NCBI GenBank assembly: GCA_002633025.1
Contig: NMRB01000789.1
Location: 96,953-160,952 of the forward strand
Length of the DNA: 64,000 nt
Reading direction: 5' to 3'
DNA from: Notospermus geniculatus
Taxonomy: Eukaryota > Nemertea > Pilidiophora > Heteronemertea > Lineidae
In this document: piece by piece, positions 1 through 8,000 of the stretch
How positions within the stretch are numbered: the first letter of the stretch is position 1
How the letters are laid out: the number at the start of each line of letters is the position of its first letter
Translations under genes and position numbers: made by a program
The notes under the pieces: generated by a model
The model's input: only the letters and a program-made list of their open reading frames with translations
Told to the model about the DNA's origin: nothing
Databases searched by the model: none

Positions 1-144
1 GTCTCCCGCTTCCTCCAGCCAATAGCAAGCGACTATACATCGGTCCCACGGCTATCTCAACCGCATGTGCTCGAGCCGCCATGTTTTTCTTCACTTCGAC
101 GAAATTGAAATTTTGTGGCATGTCAACAAGTTTTTGGACTATGC
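1..144. repeat. Direct repeat, copy 1 of 2 (about 140 bp)
   Basis: This segment recurs at 898-1037 in the same orientation with only scattered differences, for example a short deletion near its 3' third. It contains a CpG-bearing stretch and an ATG-containing segment but no convincing reading frame. It looks like one end of a dispersed or locally duplicated element; its class is not identified. Confidence 0.75.
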
Positions 145-897
145 CAACCGGAACACCGGGACCAAATCCCGCGAGATATTGCGAGACTTGGGTTTGGGAT
201 TTAGTCCCGGAGGAAAAATCACCGCCGCCATATTGAATATCTTATTGCGCCCCCACCTATAGCTGGGATAGTGACGCGGCGACCGAACCACCTGGATCTA
301 CTTTTGGACTACTTTGACTCATCCATTAGAAGATATAGTTCGGTGAAACTCATCACTTTTGTGTCGAAAAAGAACCTAACGATGGCAGTTTTGGGTTAAT
401 TTAATACAATATGACACGCAAAAGTGAATTTTACTAAGATTTTGCGAGCTATTGTGCGTTTTTGCTCGGCCAAATCGGGATTTCCCGGGGTTCCCGCCAT
501 TATGCCATACAGTACAGAATGTACAGTGCACTGACATGCATTTCGCTGTTCTGATGCTGTACGTCCACTGTGCGTTTGCCCGATTCCCAAAACAATAAAA
601 TATGCTATAAATGGGTTTTCTGATGTAAATATGCGAATAAATTCACTTAAATATATTTATTTCATCTGAAATCATCATAAAATACAATAAAAGTAGCAAA
701 TATTTATCAGAGAAATGTCATTTCTTTAGAACTACTTTAGAGACGAACGCTAGAATTAGCGACGTTGCTAATATTAGCGACGCGTCGCTAAAACCAACGA
801 CAATGACGCGTTTTGTTTACTTCGGAAATTGCCTCGAAAATAGCATTAAAAACCTCGGGGCGTGAAGTAACAAGCCTGTTAATTTGCTCATTCCTCC

Positions 898-1037
898 GTC
901 TCCCGCTTCCTCCAGCCAATAGCAAGCAACTATACATCGGTCCCACGGCTATCTCAATCGCATGTGCTCGAGCCGCCATGTTTTTCTTCGCTTCGACGAA
1001 AAATTTTGTGGCGTGTCAACAAGTTTTTGGACTATGC
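898..1037. repeat. Direct repeat, copy 2 of 2
   Basis: Second copy of the segment at 1-144, about 900 bp downstream in direct orientation. The 750-bp interval between them (145-897) contains short GCGACG-type palindromes near 755-795 but no gene that I recognise. Confidence 0.75.
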
Positions 1038-1362
1038 TAAACATAAAAACGACCTGCTATACCAACTATGGACATATTTAGAAAGAAAAATTATCACTCT
1101 ATAATTGGCGTTTGTAAATTAGGATTAATCGTTCTGATTCTTCGCAAATTGGCGGAGAAAGGCAAGTGTTCCATCGAGATCTCAAGCGTGCTATGCATGC
1201 ACTGCTGTACATTATGTAGTGCTTAGGAACGCTCGTTCTTGATAGGATGAAGTGTGCAGAAGCGGCCATTGCGGAGTTTTTAACGACAACCACAACAGCG
1301 TCGTCAGATTTGACGACGCATTGGATTTTTAGCGTCGCTAAATCCAGCGTCTGTTTCTAACC

Positions 1363-1540
1363 ACAGGCGCATGAGGCTCGGATTGTGGGGGTTTTCACGT
1401 AAAATTAGGGTAGGCGTAGGCCTATCTGGGACACACTGTACACACTGTGTATAAAATATACCTACACACTGTGTGCAGTGTGTCCCAGATACCCCGATTT
1501 TACGTGAAAACCCCCGCAATCCGAGCCTCATGCGCCTGTG
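1363..1540. mobile_element. Foldback MITE (about 178 bp) with TCTAACC flanks
   Basis: The two halves are inverted copies: the left end reads ACAGGCGCATGAGGCTCGGA and the right end is its reverse complement, with arms of roughly 75-80 bp around an AT-rich centre near 1450. The 7-bp direct repeat TCTAACC flanks both ends (1356-1362 and 1542-1548), consistent with a 7-8 bp target duplication of hAT type. No coding capacity. Confidence 0.7.
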
Positions 1541-1728
1541 CTCTAACCTGCTCATATACCATGTATACTGCACCGCGTGCATGACGTGGGGGTCGGTGCA
1601 CTGCGCAGAGTGCATCTGCAATAATGAATACACTGCAGGGCCAGGACTGAGACTGCGCCACTTGTCATGCTTGTGACTCAACCAGTGCAGTGTCAGCATG
1701 TCAGTGATGACTTGCTGCTAAAAATATA

Positions 1729-2490
1729 GACAAGTTGCGAAAATAACCGGAAGTCAAGAGCGGCCATGTTGTCTGTGGACCGCACTTCTCTTTTTGAATG
1801 GCGATTCCATTAGCATGGAAAAGAAGTCACTTTTATCAGGCAGTCAATACAGTTTGAGTGTTGTTAAACCCACGAACGGTGTTCTATGTCAATCCATTTT
1901 ACTTACTACATCAAGAATTTGTACTGTATATCCCTGCTTTCAAAGAAAATCAACATTTAATCCATGTTTACATCAGCCGACGAAGTGGAGTGGTCGCCAT
2001 TTGTAATTCAGGTGAAGTTGCAGACCAAAACCGCGAATATGAAGGACCCCAGGCGGTAGGTGCTCCAAAACAGAGCACTGCAATGTGTTGGGTACTCCAG
2101 TGCAGAGTACCTGCTTGGTTTTAGTGAACTGTGCACACGGCACCTGGAACAAGAGGTACCTCAGTGGCGAGGAGCAAACCTCCAAACAGGGCGTGAAAAC
2201 GAGGCTGGCTGCAGTGTACACTTTGACGGACTGTAAGCGGCAGTGGAATATCTGTGATTCAAACTATCGATTTTCTTCTTGATGGTGAATATTTGGAGTG
2301 TACTTTGCTGCGACACGTGTGAAACATTATTCAGATATTAGGAAAATTGCTTCGGAATACTTAGCTATCAAACGGAACGACGGTAAATTTGCTTTTTCTG
2401 GAGTTGTAATGGAATTGCCATTCAAAAAGAGAAGTGTGGTCCACAGACAACATGGCCGCTCTTGACTTCCGGTTATTTTCGCAACTTGTC
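1729..2490. mobile_element. TIR DNA element (762 bp), about 85-bp terminal inverted repeats
   Basis: The termini are long inverted repeats: GACAAGTTGCGAAAATAACC begins at 1729 and its reverse complement ends at 2490, with identity continuing for about 85 bp with a few mismatches. The flanks read ATA and TAT, so the target duplication is ambiguous. The interior holds only short frames, so it is non-autonomous; the superfamily cannot be fixed. Confidence 0.8.
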
Positions 2491-2499
2491 TATTGCAAA

Positions 2500-3091
2500 C
2501 ACATCCATCCAGCCTAGGCTCTAGGCTAGCCTACACACCAAAATATTACTACATTCCACTTGTTTCCTTTTACGTTCAATCTCGGCCTTCAAGAGGTCCA
2601 TTGCCTCATAGGCCTACAGACATTTAAGAGAACAATCAGCTTTTTCAGGCCTTTTTCGATCTTGTCATCATGGCATGCATGTCACAATGCGCGACTTAGG
2701 TAATCTTTGATATACTGCAATCGGAGACAAATTAAATGTCCACACAATATGATGACGTCATCAATCTAGCGGATGCATTGAGTCCCTAGCGGCAAAACAA
2801 GAAATTAGCCTTTCGCCATATTGAATTCACGTCCTGTTGTAAGAATCAATCTTCTTCACTTTTCAATCCAGAAAATATCGTGAACATTGAGACCATCATC
2901 CCCTTGAAACAACATATCATTGAAATACATAACCTTGAGCAAAAACTGGCCACATATTGTTTGAGTTGGTCACATTTATGACGATGTAGAGAGGCCTACG
3001 GGCCGCTAAAAAAGTGCTCGTCTGGACCGGTCTTTCCGTCCTGAGGCTGATGTTCAGCATATGATCATGATGATTGTCATTTCGGCATGTT
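2500..3091. other. No gene recognised
   Basis: AT-moderate sequence between two transposon-derived blocks. I see no recognisable coding exon, RNA gene or tandem repeat, apart from short AGGCCTA words common throughout the window. Confidence 0.4.
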
Positions 3092-4170
3092 CGGGCACAG
3101 GAATATATCGTTGAAGCAGAGGGACTTACATTACGGACAAGGAATGAAACATCGCCATTTTGTACACAAGATACGAAGAGCCCAACCACGTCACTCACTG
3201 AAATTGTCTGTAACACCACAAGTTAGCGTTTTCATGGCCATGTCGATTTAGAGGAATCAGAGGAAAATACAGTCTGCAGCCCATCAGACACTACGATCAC
3301 ACGACTATCATGTAGGGCCTACTAAATATATAAATACAGCCACGTGATCGAGTTATTATATCATAATAGCTTTAGTGGGACTTGCAATTCGGCCCTTTTT
3401 CTCCAAAAGTGTTTGCATTCGGCCCTCAAGTCATCAGACTCTCTTATCACCAACCTCGATCATGATGAGTTTATTATAACAACTCAATAGCACAGGAAAT
3501 GTTGTGACTTATCTACTCTTGTAATTTTATACTTTATCATACGGCGATTTTCTGGATTTTCCAGCCCGATTCCTCTGATTCCTTCGATTCCTCTGATTCC
3601 TCTAAATCGACATGACCCGTTTTCATCCACTCAGGCTCAGCTCAGGTTCTTAGGCCCTATTTTAAAACAATTAGGCCTAAAAATATCACTTNATGCATAC
3701 TCAAAATGAACACATGCGTACAATAATTGAACACTATTGCATGTGTAATCGGACGCGTCAGGCGTCCAGGAAATTGACAGTGTACAGGTCTTATGTGGCC
3801 AATCAGCGTTGGTATATTTACACATCGCCGGGAGACCCATGAGGCATGAGTTTATTTATCGAGACTTCTTGCAAAAAAAGTGTTCAAAAGGAAGCATCAA
3901 GAGGGAAAAGGTTTGTAATGAAGTGATATTTTTAAATGTTAATATCTTTACATATAACGGGAAGGTCGATTGAGTGGATGAAAACGCTGTTTGTGGTGTT
4001 AGACAACGTTCAGCGACGTGGTTGGGCTCTTCGTATCTTGTGTACAAAATGGCGATGTTTCATTCCTTGTCCGTAATATACCGGTAAGTGTTGTCAGTAA
4101 GTAAAAGGGTCCCAAAGGGACCCTTCTGCTTCAACGATACATACATGTACATGTATTCCTGTGGTTCGGG
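3092..4170. mobile_element. Large foldback element with exon-like arms
   Basis: Arms at about 3092-3235 (continuing at 3627-3640) and 3955-4170 are inverted copies of one another. Both arms carry ACAAAATGGCGATGTTTCAT followed by a frame beginning MAMFHSLSV and then a GTAAGT-like donor, so each looks like a short first coding exon. Because both are mirror images inside a palindrome, I treat them as parts of the element. The right arm holds a small extra palindrome (GGGTCC/GGACCC, about 4108-4126). The left arm is interrupted by the nested element at 3236-3617. Confidence 0.65.
3236..3617. mobile_element. Mutator-like MITE (382 bp) with 9-bp target duplication
   Basis: The ends are inverted repeats of about 30 bp (left GGCCATGTCGATTTAGAGGA, right its near-perfect reverse complement). 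The 9-bp direct repeat CGTTTTCAT flanks it at 3227-3235 and 3618-3626. The opposite arm of the surrounding foldback (near 3975-3990, reverse strand) carries the uninterrupted sequence AGCGTTTTCATCCACTCA, the unoccupied site. A 9-bp duplication plus TIRs fits Mutator-like elements. No transposase frame. Confidence 0.85.
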
Positions 4171-4480
4171 TAGGCCCTAGGCCTAGGCCTGCTGTGTGTG
4201 TGTACCAATGAAAATATCAAACCTCGAAAGATTCTGACAGTCACGGGACGGCACGGCCTGCGCAGTGTCTCATCTGTTACCTCATCGAATGGGGCCCGCA
4301 CTGGGGAGACCCCCGACCCCCCCCCCTTCTGTCTGGAGGAGACCATGCAGACCCCTCTTTTGTGGCTGTTGTTGGCTGGCCTGATATATCATTCTGGTTC
4401 ACAGTTTTTGCCACTCTCTGACGCCATTCTTGTCAAAACTGTAGTGAGACCTGGACAGATTCTTGACCAATGACGTGATT

Positions 4481-4639
4481 GAGACCCGAACCACTACACC
4501 ACCGTGGCTCCAATTTATACACCTGGGTGGCGAGAGGCCAGTGAGGCAAAGAGACCTGCCCAAAGTCTCACGCCCAGTGGGATTCGAACCCGGGACCCTC
4601 TGACCGCTAGTCGGAGACCCGAACCACTACACCACCGAG
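4481..4639 (-). mobile_element. tRNA-derived SINE-like fragment
   Basis: On the minus strand the segment reads GCTCGGTGGTGTAGTGGTTC, then an anticodon-arm-like stretch, then CCCGGGTTCGAATCCCACTG. These are good A-box and B-box matches for RNA polymerase III. The acceptor and T stems do not pair properly, so it is not a functional tRNA. The A-box segment is repeated at 4481-4504 and 4613-4637. Confidence 0.55.
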
Positions 4640-4885
4640 CAGGGTTTCTGCCAGCGGGGGGTACGGGGGTACAAATCTCCCCCATGGCTTGAAGTAGGGG
4701 GGTATCTACCCCCTTCTATCTGCTGAGCAATGCAGATTTCTTCTTCCAAATGTCAGGAAAATGCATTTTCAGGGCTTAAAAAGCACATTTTTCTGAGAGA
4801 GGTCCCCGGTGCCCCGCCTGAGGGTGCTTGTGACGGCCCACAAGCTATTGTACCCCCCTTTTTTCAATTTCTGGCGGAAACCCTG
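4640..4885. mobile_element. hAT-like MITE (246 bp)
   Basis: Terminal inverted repeats CAGGGTTTCTGCCAG and CTGGCGGAAACCCTG, flanked by the direct repeat CCGAG (4635-4639, 4886-4890). CAG...CTG termini are typical of hAT elements, although hAT usually leaves 8 bp. It lies just upstream of the RPL29 start exon. Confidence 0.7.
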
Positions 4886-4962
4886 CCGAGCACCCATGAT
4901 GTGACCTGGTCATACCCTCTCCTCTTCATTTTATTTCACCAGGTGGTATCATATGTTTTCAG

Positions 4963-5030
4963 CTGTTATCCAGTACAACTCAGCTTAGAAAAAATGGCCA
5001 AGTCAAAGAATCACACAAATCATAACCAGA
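4963..5030 (+). CDS. RPL29: RPL29 first coding exon
   Basis: Exon probably begins after the TGTTTTCAG acceptor ending at 4962. The ATG is at 4994-4996 and encodes MAKSKNHTNHNQ plus one base; the GTAAGT donor starts at 5031. The codons upstream of the ATG do not match the protein family, so 4963-4993 is taken as 5' UTR. Confidence 0.85.
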
Positions 5031-8000
5031 GTAAGTACCATGAGTACAGTAGACATGGTGGAACCTTCCTTAGCGGACACCTCTGCCAGGAGGACACCTC
5101 TTTATTAAGGACACCAAAGTTCACTCCCAAATTGACCATTTCTATTCATTTCAACCTCTGTAATCAGGACACCTCTCAATTAAGGAGAGCATTTGTCAGT
5201 CCCAGAGGTGTCCTTAATAGAGAGGTTCCACTGTACCTCGTGTTGGAAAAAAACGCAATCCGACCTGACATTCCTGAGCTTGGTTACTTGATTTATTTTC
5301 ATGTACCTGGTATTCTTATTTCTTTAGTTTAACTTCGAGAATTTTATTGATCTCTCACTTTTCAGACAGAAAACAACACCGAAATAAGATCAAGAAGCCA
5401 AAGTCCCACAGATATCCATCTCTGAAGGGGGTACGTTCTTTTTTATATCACTATCAGTAGTAGTAAGTCTCCTTGAATAATACAGGGTGTCCAAGTTTGC
5501 CTGGTGAAATACCTAATTCAACATAAGTTACTTGTTTATCATCACCGCCCATCCCAACATTTAGCTCCGGTGCTGATTATTTTGATATTTATCAAATACC
5601 AAGTTGTACTGTCTGCTCCATTCTTGCCCTATGCTTCACCTTTGATTTTTTTATTGTTTATCAAATATCAAACAACCTCCCGACCTGATTTTCCCAGACC
5701 TGATGGGCTTTTGATAATTGATATCCACTGCACCATGATCCTATTCCTGGCCAGACTAAACAAACTGATTTGTATTGCATGTAATTCATTTCTGTATGAA
5801 ATTTTCGAGTTCATGACCAAAAAATATCAAAGGCCCTCCCGATCAGACATTGTCACCCATACAAAATATCAAATATCAAAGGCCCTCCCGATCAAACATT
5901 GCCACCCATACAAAATATCAAATGAAAGGCCCTCCCGATCAAACATTGTCACCCATACAAAATATCAAATATCAAAGGCCCTCCCTCCCCAATATCATAA
6001 CATGCATAAGGTTGAATGATGATCAACAAGTGATTTATTTTGAATGGCCTTAAAAGTTGTTGATCTTTTTCATAGAAGAGTGTATGAATTCTGTTCAGTA
6101 ATGGCGAAAATGTCCCAGCAGGGAGACCACAGAACATCTTACTAGTATTTCCTCAGGGTCCCTTGTTTTGTAATTGTGTAGAATATGTTTCCATTTCAGG
6201 TTGACCCAAAGTTCTTGATTTTGTAATCGAGTATAAAATATTTTCCATTTCAGGTTGATATTTATCAAATACCAAGTTGTACTGTCTGCTCCATTCTTGC
6301 CCTATGCAGACCTGCCAACCCGTTACGGATTTCCGTATTTAGTACGGAATTCCACCGAAAATCGCATTTTGTTACGATGTTACGGACGAACCATCAAAAA
6401 GTCCGATTTTCAAATAGGCCTACAAGGGTTAATTTTTTCACCAACACGAGTCTCGCACAAATCACACATCAGACTGTTCACATGCATTGCAGAATCTGTG
6501 CATTCCTGCAAGCATGCCCACGTGTATGTACTTCTGCTGTGCGCAAGACTACCTTCTTGCTTCTCATGCTGAACAATGGCGGACATATCAGCTGTTTTTG
6601 ACAGTTCATGAGTTTGCAGTATGATTTTAGATGTCTTATTGGCGGGAGAGCCATGCAACAAACCTACAGATGGGACTGAGAAGAAAAGAAGGCAGCAGAC
6701 CTATCAGCATTTGAATATTGTGATGAATGGAAGGCGCTTTGTGAAAGTCATCATGATGATGTTTTGCAATTGATGATTGGCTTGGTTACACTTCACAGAC
6801 AGCAATTGGGAGTACAGTGAAAGTGCTGGAAAACGTTTGCTATGAGTGATCAAAGCGTTACTGAAAGACCCCTCAAAAATACTGAAAAACCCTGAAATTC
6901 AGGGGCAAAATACTGAGAGGGGTATTTAGGGGTTGGCAGGTCTGCCTATGCTTCACCTTTGATTTTTTTATTGTTTATCAAATATCAAACAACCTCCCGA
7001 CCTGATTTTCCCAGACCTGATGGGCTTTTGATAATTGATATCCATTGCACCATGATCCTATTCCTGGCCAGACTAAACAAACTGATTTGTATTGCATGTA
7101 ATTCATTTCTGTATGAAATTTTCGAGTTCATGACCAAAAAATATCAAAGGCCCTCCCGATCAGACATTGCCACCCATACAAAATATCAAATATCAAAGGC
7201 CCTCCCAATCAAACATTGCCACCCATACAAAATATCAAATGCCCTCCCGATCAGACATTGTCACCCATACAAAATATCAAATGAAAGGCCCTCCCTCCCC
7301 AATATCATAACATGCATAAGGTTAAATGATGATCAACAAGGGGTGTCTATAAAACGAAGACCAAAGACCCAAGACCCACTATAAAACGAAGACCCTATCA
7401 ACTATAAAACGAAGACCCAACTATAAAACGAAGATCCCATCAACTATAAACGAAGACCCAACTATAAAACGAAGACCCCATCAACTATAAAACGAAGACC
7501 CAACTATAAAACGAAGGCCCTATCAACTATAANATCAACTATAAAACGAAGACCCAACTATAAAACGAAGACCCATCAACTATAAAACGAAGACCCAACT
7601 ATAAAATGAAGACCCTATCAACTATAAAACGAAGACCCAACTATAAAATGAAGACCCTATCAACTATAAAACAAAGACCCAACTATAAAACGAAGACCCT
7701 ATCAACTATAAAATGAAGACCCAACTATAAAACGAAGACCCTATCAACTATAAAACGAAGACCCTTTTAAAAATATTTTGTATTGGGGTTCTCTACCTTG
7801 CTGAGAACTCGATAACCAGGACCTTCGAGCTCAGTGTCGTTCGGAATTTGTGGTAACCCGGTGAAACCTGCATCGGGCTGCGCTGATTGCCCCAACGTTT
7901 CTCATGAGTCGGAACACATCACACGGTGACTGGTGACCACTCTCGATGGTCAGTCCCATTCGTGGAATCTGGACTATTTTCCAGGGCCTCGAAGGCGGCT

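Larger units (their letters stand above)
5582..6256. repeat. Tandem segmental duplication, unit 1 (offset 673 bp)
   Basis: This block recurs starting at 6255-6257. Unit 2 runs 6257-6306, 6945-7340 and 9321 onward, because two transposons inserted into it. The junction lies inside a copy of the RPL29 3' splice site (CAGGTTGA joined to TATTTATC), with TTGA microhomology. Unit 1 is uninterrupted and so preserves the empty site of both insertions. Confidence 0.9.

Noticed and set aside
1304-1699. 131-codon minus-strand frame
   Set aside because: It lies across the palindromic MITE at 1363-1540 and is repeat-derived.
4570-4640. Functional tRNA gene
   Set aside because: A and B boxes are good, but T-stem and acceptor pairing fail; classed as a SINE-like fragment. 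The same reasoning applies to the tRNA-like heads at 14869, 28100, 29273, 40912, 42772 and 43046.
4730-5332. A 200-codon open frame
   Set aside because: It reads through a MITE, the true RPL29 exon and its intron. Only the MAKSKNHTNHNQ part is genuine coding sequence.
5504-6019. A 171-codon open frame and its copy at 6959-7384
   Set aside because: Driven by the AAAGGCCCTCCC minisatellite inside an RPL29 intron; the two duplicates are not frame-conserved.
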